Below, in pieces: positions 1-6,202 of a DNA stretch of 10,012 bases. The stretch's first letter is position 1. Every line of letters begins with the position of its first letter. The notes beneath the pieces were generated by a model. That model was not told the origin of the DNA. It did no database searches and saw only the letters and a program-made list of their open reading frames with translations. This DNA is from JAKEGN01 sp964465665 (GTDB lineage Bacteria; Pseudomonadota; Gammaproteobacteria; Steroidobacterales; Woeseiaceae): contig CAYXKM010000255.1 of assembly GCA_964465665.1 (NCBI GenBank), positions 1 to 10,012 on the forward strand, read 5' to 3'. The position numbers and the translations under genes were made by a program.

Positions 1-7
1 GATGGAG

Positions 8-820
8 TTAGCTTCCTGATGCCCAACTGTCGTCTGGCTCGTACCCTAAGGCCGCCAATGCATTAGGGAAAAGCTCACTGAACCGGGATTTCAGCTTCGG
101 CGAGAAATATTGTTTCCACTGGGCAGTAGTTCCCGATCGAACGTGCATGGATTTGCTGACATTACCGGAAAACAAGCTGTTATCGTATGCAATTTCGAGA
201 AACCTCGGAATTGCGGATCCTGGAACGTGCAGGAAGCTGAAGATCCTGTGAAACTGTGACAGGTCGTAATCCCGGATGAGGTCTTCGTACTTCACTTCCA
301 TAAAGTCATGGTTCTTGTAGTTCCACTCGAGCATTTCTCGAATTCCATTTGATCCTGAATTTTCCATTTCAAATAGAAGTTTGTCCTCTACCGACGAAAA
401 ACTGTTGATTTTCTGTTGATAGGTAGAACCGCCGAATTCCGCCTTTTCTTCGTGCAACCAGGGTTCGTCGGATTTTTGATGATAGAAGCAGCCAGAAACG
501 ATTCTGTCCCTTGGATCACGAATCACGTGAATACCACGGTATGGTTTTCCCAGTGACTCGAGATCGAATTTGCTGTGACCGTGAAAGTATACATCCAGAT
601 CGTATGGTCTATGGCCTTGCTGGCCAGAAAAGAATCTCAAGCCGAAATCACCGCACGCGCGTTGAAATATTTTTTTCAACCATACCGTGCCAGTCTTATG
701 ATGTGTACCAATCAATATCTCATGATCAAAACTTACAGTCGGCCTACATGACACTTTGCGTTTTGTAGCACGGTACAGTGAGATGATCTTTTTTTGGATA
801 CAGTTTCGTCCTGGAGCCAT
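8..820 (-). CDS. PAPS-dependent sulfotransferase family protein
   Basis: Predicted cytoplasmic sulfotransferase of 270 residues that would move a sulfuryl group from PAPS to a hydroxyl or amine acceptor. The 5'-phosphosulfate-binding loop is GTHHKTGTVWL (residues 38-48, with K42-T43-G44). The 3'-phosphate-binding motif is VIRDPRDRIVSG (99-110, with R101 and S109). A YEDL motif follows in the C-terminal half. The length fits a compact single-domain bacterial sulfotransferase. There is no signal peptide or membrane segment, although the first 25 residues are basic. The ATG is preceded by AGGA six bases upstream, which supports this start. The gene is divergent from the acyltransferase-like gene at 1000, with 179 bases between them. 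The acceptor cannot be read from the sequence; a capsule or exopolysaccharide sugar, a lipid or a small metabolite are all possible. The family call is firm and the substrate unknown. Confidence 0.88.
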   Translation of the reverse strand: MAPGRNCIQKKIISLYRATKRKVSCRPTVSFDHEILIGTHHKTGTVWLKKIFQRACGDFGLRFFSGQQGHRPYDLDVYFHGHSKFDLESLGKPYRGIHVIRDPRDRIVSGCFYHQKSDEPWLHEEKAEFGGSTYQQKINSFSSVEDKLLFEMENSGSNGIREMLEWNYKNHDFMEVKYEDLIRDYDLSQFHRIFSFLHVPGSAIPRFLEIAYDNSLFSGNVSKSMHVRSGTTAQWKQYFSPKLKSRFSELFPNALAALGYEPDDSWASGS

Positions 821-999
821 ATGAGATCCTGTTTGCTTTCATTTGTTGAGCTGTCGCCGCTTGCAGGGTTGATCATCTGCCCGGTGACTACGAAGGTCTG
901 TACGTTGGCGCACACAAGCGCCCCACTTCGTTCCCGCCCGGCGCGGCTGGATGACCATTTGTTGGGCAGCCTCGAGCAGCCTCAGGAATCGGGAACAGT

Positions 1000-2214
1000 A
1001 TGGTTGTGGCGGAATTGATGCACACAACCCGGCAAATTCGTTCGATATGGACCACTTTTCGCTCGGATCTCCCGACCAAGTCAAAGTCGCTGCTGGGGTT
1101 CCGTTCGCGCGTCCTGACCTATAGCGGCACGGTGAAAAAATCCGCAGCGGCGTTGTCCATGACCTACTTTGGAAACGAGTGCAATCTTTCGTTCCTCTTG
1201 CGCTCCGTGTTCGAAAGTCACCGACCCGCCGTAGACCTTGGAAGAAAATACATCTGGCAGGCGTCTGCACTATTGCGCGATTCGTATCACAAGGCCGACG
1301 TCGTTGTTATCGATGTTCCATGGCCATACGATATTGATTGCGATGATTCGTTGAACATCATGGAAGTGCCATCGTGGGTCCGTCAGGAAGTGCAATTGCC
1401 GGAGCAACCAGACCAATTTTTTTCCGGACTGCACCGTTCCGTTCGTGGTGAACAGATGCGAAAAATTCGAAAACATGGACTCGGCTACAAGGTCACGCAG
1501 GATCCGAAGGCGATTCGCGAGTTCTATTCGACCATGTACGTGCCGTACATTCGCCGGCGATTCGGGGAAACGGCAGCCCTTGCGCCCGAAAAGCGACTCC
1601 TGAGTTTCGCCCGCAAAGGCGCGTTGCTACAGGTAACGCACAACCGGGAGATCATTGCCGGCGCGGTATTGATCCGGAGCGGTGATTCGCTGCAGTCATT
1701 TTGCATGGGTATTCGAGGCACCGACAAGGCGATTGACTCCAGTGCGACCTCGGCACTTTATTTCTTCAGGTTGAGTTATGCCTTCCAGGAGGGCTGCCGG
1801 ACGATCGATTTTTGCGGCAGTCGCCCATTGCTTACAGACGGTGTTTTTGAAACGAAACGCCGCTGGGGAGCGACCGTTGTCGATGATTTCAGCCTTGAAA
1901 GCCTGCTGATTCATCCAAAAAATTTCGGCCCTGGCGTGCAGGCTTTTTTGCGGGCCTGCCCCTGGATTGCGCGGCAGGGTGACAGGCTGGTTGGAAAGGT
2001 CATGCTGAGCGGTTCCGCGACTGGCACCGAAGCTGCACAGCAGGACTATGGACGGCTCGGCTGCCAGGGTCTCGATGAATTGCAGGTATTCACACCGGAC
2101 GGGACCACCGGGATTCGCGGTGATTCTTCACGATCGACGGTGCCGGAACGAATTATTGATCTGCGTGGGGTAACGGATCCACTGCGTGCGTATTGCAATG
2201 GATCGGGCAGTTGA
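1000..2214 (+). CDS. FemAB/GNAT-like acyltransferase (BioF2-like acetyltransferase domain)
   Basis: A 404-residue protein with the pattern of the FemAB/BioF2-like branch of the GNAT fold. Residues 145-160 hold a basic HRSVRGEQMRKIRKHG segment, typical of the strand-helix entry into the catalytic domain. Residues 170-191 give AIREFYSTMYVPYIRRRFGE. Residues 206-224 form the KGALLQVTHNREIIAGAVL core strands, and 250-293 carry the ALYFFRLSYAFQEGCRTIDF and KRRWGA segments. The final 70 residues are low in recognisable motifs and may be a family-specific tail. No signal peptide is seen. The start is the ATG at 1000, with AGGAA and GGGAA upstream; an in-frame ATG at 1018 is an alternative. Relatives transfer aminoacyl or acyl groups to cell-wall precursors or polysaccharide sugars, and some accompany PEP-CTERM/exopolysaccharide loci. 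Given the sulfotransferase beside it, a role in decorating a surface polymer is a reasonable inference but unproven. Confidence 0.75.
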   Translation: MVVAELMHTTRQIRSIWTTFRSDLPTKSKSLLGFRSRVLTYSGTVKKSAAALSMTYFGNECNLSFLLRSVFESHRPAVDLGRKYIWQASALLRDSYHKADVVVIDVPWPYDIDCDDSLNIMEVPSWVRQEVQLPEQPDQFFSGLHRSVRGEQMRKIRKHGLGYKVTQDPKAIREFYSTMYVPYIRRRFGETAALAPEKRLLSFARKGALLQVTHNREIIAGAVLIRSGDSLQSFCMGIRGTDKAIDSSATSALYFFRLSYAFQEGCRTIDFCGSRPLLTDGVFETKRRWGATVVDDFSLESLLIHPKNFGPGVQAFLRACPWIARQGDRLVGKVMLSGSATGTEAAQQDYGRLGCQGLDELQVFTPDGTTGIRGDSSRSTVPERIIDLRGVTDPLRAYCNGSGS

Positions 2215-2243
2215 ACGGGTCGTCTGGTCCGACGCGGTTTATT

Positions 2244-2263
2244 GACGATCAGGGACGATCAGG
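2244..2263. repeat. Perfect tandem 10-bp repeat over the bfr stop codon
   Basis: GACGATCAGG occurs twice head to tail (2244-2253 and 2254-2263) with no mismatch. The proximal copy (2254-2263) contains the bfr stop (TCA on this strand at 2259-2261). The second copy repeats the same stop triplet 10 bases further on, in another frame. The repeat lies in the 44-base convergent gap between the acyltransferase-like gene and bfr. It looks like a local slippage duplication. It is not a clear terminator, as there is no strong hairpin or T-tract. Confidence 0.8.
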
Positions 2264-2723
2264 TCTGCGACAGGATATAATTCTCGAGACCCATCCTGTC
2301 GATCAGCCCCAACTGAGTCTCCAGCCAGTCGACGTGATCCTCCTCGGATTTGAGGATGGTGTCGAACAGATCGCGGCTGACGAAGTCCTTGCGTGATTCA
2401 CAAAAAGTGATTGCCGCTTTGAGGTCTGGAATCGCATCCAGCTCGAGATCCAGATCACACTGCAACACTTCCTCGACGTCCTCGCCGATGCGTAATTTGC
2501 CGAGATCCTGCAGGTTGGGCAGGCCCTCCAGAAACAAGATCCTTTCGATTACCTCGTCGGCATGCTTCATTTCATCGATTGATTCGCCGTGTTCCTTTTC
2601 GGCAAGTTTCCTGATGCCCCAGTCCTTGTACATGCGGGAATGCAGGAAGTACTGATTAATCGCCGTGAGTTCATTCTTCAGCACCCGATTCAGGTGTTCC
2701 ATGACAGTTGCGTCGCCCTTCAT
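2259..2723 (-). CDS. bfr: Bacterioferritin (haem-binding iron-storage ferritin)
   Basis: A cytoplasmic 24-mer ferritin that oxidises Fe(II) at a di-iron centre and stores it as a ferric mineral. The 154-residue protein has every ferroxidase ligand at the canonical E. coli Bfr position: E18, E51, H54, E94, E127 and H130. Met52, the axial haem ligand, is present within ESIDEMKHAD (47-56). The segment FLEGLPNLQDLGKLRIGEDV (64-83) is near-identical to classical bacterioferritin. It is therefore a haem-binding Bfr and not a Dps or FtnA. The start at MKGD matches the family, and GGAGA lies seven bases before the ATG. The C-terminus (NYILSQT) is a few residues shorter than in E. coli. The partner ferredoxin gene bfd lies 3.1 kb away on the same strand, with the FG-GAP surface-protein gene between them. 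No Fur box is seen upstream, as expected for a gene wanted when iron is plentiful. Confidence 0.98.
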   Translation of the reverse strand: MKGDATVMEHLNRVLKNELTAINQYFLHSRMYKDWGIRKLAEKEHGESIDEMKHADEVIERILFLEGLPNLQDLGKLRIGEDVEEVLQCDLDLELDAIPDLKAAITFCESRKDFVSRDLFDTILKSEEDHVDWLETQLGLIDRMGLENYILSQT

Positions 2724-3122
2724 AATTAGCTCTCCGGTTCGAACTGCAGACGTCGATAGCCGGACCCAACCCGAATACCGCCCGATGCGAAGCCATTGTT
2801 ACAAATTGCGCCATCAAGGAGTAGCTCGATTGATTTGCAGCGTCGAAGTGGCATGCAAAAAGAGGGGGAGTGAGGGTTGCCAAGAATCCACTGAAAGACA
2901 GGTTAGTAAGAGGTGGGTTCCCTGCAGTTCCACTTGGCTTCGGGCGCCGTACCTTTGGAAAAAGTTGTCCAAATGACCAGTTTTGCTTGTACTTTGAGCG
3001 CTGGGCTCCAGTGCATTTACCATAACTCATACACCGGCAGAGCCTGATATTCCGTGGCGCGGATGCGTTAGAATCGGGGCTGCACACTCAATTATTTTTA
3101 AAAGAAAGTGCAGGTCGTTGTC
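2724..3122. other. Intergenic spacer between bfr and the surface-protein gene
   Basis: About 0.4 kb between divergent genes that must hold both promoters. Nothing here resembles a known protein: the reading frames across it give basic, low-complexity products without plausible ribosome sites. Next to bfr is its ribosome-binding site (TCTCC on this strand at 2731-2735). On the plus strand, TAGAAT at 3069-3074 is a possible -10 box for the surface-protein gene, but no good -35 lies at the right distance (CTGATA at 3044-3049 is 19 bases away), so this is weak. An in-frame TAA at 3099-3101 bars any longer N-terminus for the downstream gene. No strong inverted repeat, Fur box, tRNA or riboswitch was recognised. 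Confidence 0.6.
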
Positions 3123-5867
3123 GTGCGTCAGTCGGTCGTACATTGCGTGTTAGCACGAATCCCGACGCCGGGATCCCTTGGCATACTGCCTGTCGTGCTT
3201 GCAATGCTGGCATTGAGCGCCGATGCGCTGGCATCGGGCTGGCCGCCGTTCGTGCGCGATGACAGCGCCAACGTCAAGCGAGGCGGCAGCACCATTGTGC
3301 TATCCAACGGTGCACTGAGCGTGCTCGACAACGATTTTGACCTCGAAGGCGACACCATGACCGCGATCCTGGTGGACTCGCCGAACGACGGTTCGGTTAC
3401 GTTGAATCCCGATGGCACGTTTCTTTACACGCACGATGGCAGCAACGACGACAGGGATGAGTTCGAGTACGTCGCTTTCGATGGTACTGGTTATTCACGG
3501 CGCGCCAAAGTTAGGATCGATGTCACGGCCGGGGACCCGGTTGCGCCCGTTATTGTCGGACAGGATTCGGTTGCGGTCGGCGAAGACGAGTCTCTCACGA
3601 TCCAGTTGAGTTTCCTCGACGTCAATGATCCGGACAGCCAGTATCCGCAGCAGTTTTCTCTCGAAGTCGGCGATGGGCAGAACTACCTGCGCAATGGAAC
3701 GACCATTACGCCGTCAGCGGATTTCAACGGCCAGTTGCAGGTGCCGGTGCGGGTGAACGATGGCGCGCTGTTCAGCAACTGGTTTGATCTCACAGTCACT
3801 GTGCAACCACGCAACGATGCACCGTTCGTCACCGGCTCGCCGCCACCGCAGGAAGCGATAGAGAACGTGCCCTATGCATTGGAAACGGCGGCCTTTTTCG
3901 GCGACATCGACGCGGGTGACACGCTGCGTTACAGCGCCCGCAACCTGCCCGCCAGCTTGAATATCAACACCAGCAGCGGGCGGATCTCCGGTACACCGAG
4001 GCAGGCTGACGTTTCCAGTTCGCCCTACCCGGTCGAGGTCATCGCCACGGACGAGGGTGGCCGTTCGGCCTCCCTTAATTTTTCGCTGATCGTGTTCCCC
4101 GATGACCGCGTTGATCTGGCGGTAACTGTCACGCTTACGGCCAACCCGACCGGCGTGGACGAGACCGCAGAATGGGTGATCAAGGTCGAGAACCTTGGCC
4201 CTGCCGACCTTGATACAGGGGACCTGACCGCGAGCTGGACGACCAGCGGCGGCAACCTGTCCTTGACGGCGCCGGCAGGCTGTACCGTCACTGGCAATAA
4301 TTCCAGTGCACCGAGAATTGCCTGTGCGATCGGCGCGTTGGCGGACGATCAAAGCATTACATACAGGGTACAGGGCGAGAACCAGCGCGATGGCGACAAC
4401 ACGGTGATCGCGATCGCAATCGCCGACGATCCGAAACTGGGCAACAACGTGGCGACTACGAGCGGATATGTCGTTGCGCGCTTCAGCGAGGGTGCGTCGC
4501 AGTTGCTCAGCGCGAACGCATTGGATATCGCTGCGGCGGACTTCAACGGCGATGGCGCGCTCGATATCGTCGCTGCGGCAGACCAGGCGATCCTGTTTCG
4601 TAACAGCGGGCAGCGACGCTTCGAGACACCGGGTGTGGTTCTCGGCAGCGGCGGAGCACATGTAACCACCGCCGACTGGAATGGCGATGGCTGGATCGAC
4701 ATCGCCGTCGCCGGGCGGACGGATCAACGGGTACGCGTGTACCTGAATGACGGGCACGGTGGATTCGGCGAGACCGAAACGATCCAGGACGCCGCCGCAG
4801 CGCAGGTCAACGGCCTCGCTGCGGCCGACTTTGATGGCGACGGTCGCGTTGACCTGGTGCTTGCAGGTGCTGCCGGTACCGTAATCCTCCGCAACGACGG
4901 GCAGGGCGGCCACCGGCGGACCACGATCAGTGCGGCATCCTCCATGGCTGTCGCCGTCGGAGACATCAACCAGGATTTGTTCAACGACGTGGTCGTGGTC
5001 CATTCCAGTTCCCGGGCAGTCAACCTGTTCGTCAGCAACGGAGGACCGCTCACGTTTGCATCAACGATCCAGAGCTACGGCAGCGTATCCAGCGTGGCCT
5101 TGGCGGATCTCGATGCCGACGGGCGGCTCGACATGCTGTTATCGACTGACGGCGCCGACCTGACGGCGCCGCGAAATCTACTGCTCAGACAACAGGCAAA
5201 CGGCACATTCGTGCAACACCAGGTGGTGGGCGCATCGGCAATTCGCTCACTTCTGACCGGGGATCTCGATGGTGACGGCTGGAGTGACGTGTTCGCAGTC
5301 AACAGCGGTGGTGTGCACCAGAACTATCGGCGCAATCCGGGTGACGTGTACGAGCTGGACCCGGAGCAGATTGTGAGCAACGGCGTACAGAGAGGCTTGC
5401 TCGCCGATTTCAACAATGACGATTCGCTGGACCTGGTGCTGGCGGGCGGCGAGTCGGACGCCATCGAGTTTCATGCAAACAACGGCATAGGAAAACTCGG
5501 GCTCGGCGATCGTACTGCGCCGACCCTGACCTTGAACGGTGCGGCCAACATGACCATCCCCGCGGGTGGCAGCTTCGTCGATGAAGGCGCAACCGCGCGC
5601 GACGATATCGAAGGAGATTTGACCGATCAAATCCTGACGAGTGGCACCGTCAACGCCGCGGCGGTAGGCACGTACAGGATCGATTACTCGGTATCGGACA
5701 AGGCGGGTAATACCAGCACGGCGACTCGAACGGTCGTCGTCGGCGTCAACAGCGGCACCGGCGGAGCGGGCGGCGGTGCACTCTCGCCATTAACTCTGCT
5801 GGTGCTGCTTGCGTTCTATGTTTTCTGCAGTTACCAGGGCGCGAGCCGACGCAGGTCCGGCCGTTAA
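3123..5867 (+). CDS. Secreted multidomain protein: Ig-like domains, seven FG-GAP/VCBS repeats, GlyGly-CTERM-like tail
   Basis: Large exported, probably surface-held protein. Residues are numbered from the outer GTG at 3108 (919 residues); I prefer the GTG at 3123 (914 residues) because AGG lies eight bases before it. A signal peptide ends near ADALA-SG (38-44). Then follow a Big_9/cadherin-like domain (about 50-139, with LDNDFDLEGD), a second Ig-like domain (146-235), a He_PIG-type Ig domain (237-330) and a DUF11-like domain (334-456). An FG-GAP/VCBS region (470-800) has seven calcium-loop motifs, starting at D478, D523, D574, D619, D667, D719 and D767, which suggests one seven-bladed propeller. 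A DUF5011/HYR-like domain covers 804-878. The tail has Gly-rich 883-890, hydrophobic 892-907 and RRRSGR at the end, like GlyGly-CTERM/rhombosortase signals. The fourth and seventh calcium loops are degenerate (DINQDLFND, DFNNDDSLD). Adhesion or matrix binding is an inference; no catalytic domain is visible. Confidence 0.9.
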   Translation: MRQSVVHCVLARIPTPGSLGILPVVLAMLALSADALASGWPPFVRDDSANVKRGGSTIVLSNGALSVLDNDFDLEGDTMTAILVDSPNDGSVTLNPDGTFLYTHDGSNDDRDEFEYVAFDGTGYSRRAKVRIDVTAGDPVAPVIVGQDSVAVGEDESLTIQLSFLDVNDPDSQYPQQFSLEVGDGQNYLRNGTTITPSADFNGQLQVPVRVNDGALFSNWFDLTVTVQPRNDAPFVTGSPPPQEAIENVPYALETAAFFGDIDAGDTLRYSARNLPASLNINTSSGRISGTPRQADVSSSPYPVEVIATDEGGRSASLNFSLIVFPDDRVDLAVTVTLTANPTGVDETAEWVIKVENLGPADLDTGDLTASWTTSGGNLSLTAPAGCTVTGNNSSAPRIACAIGALADDQSITYRVQGENQRDGDNTVIAIAIADDPKLGNNVATTSGYVVARFSEGASQLLSANALDIAAADFNGDGALDIVAAADQAILFRNSGQRRFETPGVVLGSGGAHVTTADWNGDGWIDIAVAGRTDQRVRVYLNDGHGGFGETETIQDAAAAQVNGLAAADFDGDGRVDLVLAGAAGTVILRNDGQGGHRRTTISAASSMAVAVGDINQDLFNDVVVVHSSSRAVNLFVSNGGPLTFASTIQSYGSVSSVALADLDADGRLDMLLSTDGADLTAPRNLLLRQQANGTFVQHQVVGASAIRSLLTGDLDGDGWSDVFAVNSGGVHQNYRRNPGDVYELDPEQIVSNGVQRGLLADFNNDDSLDLVLAGGESDAIEFHANNGIGKLGLGDRTAPTLTLNGAANMTIPAGGSFVDEGATARDDIEGDLTDQILTSGTVNAAAVGTYRIDYSVSDKAGNTSTATRTVVVGVNSGTGGAGGGALSPLTLLVLLAFYVFCSYQGASRRRSGR

Positions 5868-6070
5868 GCCTGCCAGGCGGGCGAGGGCAGGTACATTGAC
5901 GGCGCGCTGTCTCGCGTCTCGTCAATGATCGATTGCGCTGTCTGGGCGCAGCTACCGCAACCGGAAGCGACGCCCAGTTTCTCGCGCAATTCATACAGAT
6001 TATCGATACCGCCGGCAGCCGCACGGCGGATCTGTTTGTCTGTGATCGCTTTGCAAATGCAGACGTACAT
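5864..6070 (-). CDS. bfd: Bacterioferritin-associated ferredoxin
   Basis: A 68-residue [2Fe-2S] protein that binds bacterioferritin and passes electrons to its mineral core so that Fe(II) can leave. The four cluster cysteines are C4, C6, C38 and C41, the C-X-C...C-X2-C arrangement of Bfd (MYVCICKAIT at the start, GVASGCGSCAQTA at the second pair). The C-terminus runs about ten residues past the conserved helix (SAPSMYLPSPAWQA). The start is fixed by the conserved MYVCIC, yet the leader lacks a Shine-Dalgarno and instead has CCTCCT 14 bases before the ATG. The stop shares the TTAA at 5864-5867 with the stop of the convergent surface-protein gene. A Fur box overlaps the promoter, so expression should rise in iron starvation, matching its role in mobilising stored iron. 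Confidence 0.96.
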   Translation of the reverse strand: MYVCICKAITDKQIRRAAAGGIDNLYELREKLGVASGCGSCAQTAQSIIDETRDSAPSMYLPSPAWQA

Positions 6071-6099
6071 AAAATCAATTACTTAGGAGGATTTCGGGT

Positions 6100-6128
6100 A
6101 TTTAAACGCAAATGCGAATGATTGTCAA
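6100..6128 (-). promoter_or_regulatory. Putative sigma-70 promoter of bfd
   Basis: Read on the minus strand, a perfect -35 TTGACA (6123-6128) is followed after exactly 17 bases by TTAAAT (6100-6105, 4/6 to TATAAT). This lies about 30 bases before the bfd ATG. The Fur box at 6110-6129 covers the -35 and the spacer, so bound Fur would exclude RNA polymerase. Inferred from sequence only. Confidence 0.6.
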
Positions 6129-6129
6129 T
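6110..6129. promoter_or_regulatory. Fur box upstream of bfd
   Basis: The plus strand reads AAATGCGAATGATTGTCAAT, which fits the GATAATGATAATCATTATC-type Fur operator with its AATGATT core. It matches the box before the TonB receptor gene at 17 of 20 positions in the same orientation. It sits 40 bases before the bfd start, over the predicted promoter. Fe(II)-Fur would repress here. Fur control of bfd is well established in enterobacteria. Confidence 0.8.
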
Positions 6130-6202
6130 ACTGTCTGCGTTGCCTTAGTCGGGCCTGACGTCGGCGCAAGCGGTCGCCCGGGACAAGGTGTTTTGCAACA
6201 GA

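Noticed and set aside
2665..3087. Overlapping open frames on both strands between bfr and the surface-protein gene
   Set aside because: Their products are basic and low-complexity, without domains or good ribosome sites, and they overlap the bfr 5' end and the expected promoters.
3714..5003. Open frame of 429 codons on the minus strand
   Set aside because: It is antisense to the FG-GAP protein and its product has no family signature. The repeated GAC/GGC-rich calcium loops keep the opposite frame open.
6150..6180. Inverted repeat CGGGC/GCCCG after the receptor gene as a terminator
   Set aside because: The stem is only five base pairs with a 21-base loop and there is no T-tract on the minus strand, so termination cannot be supported.
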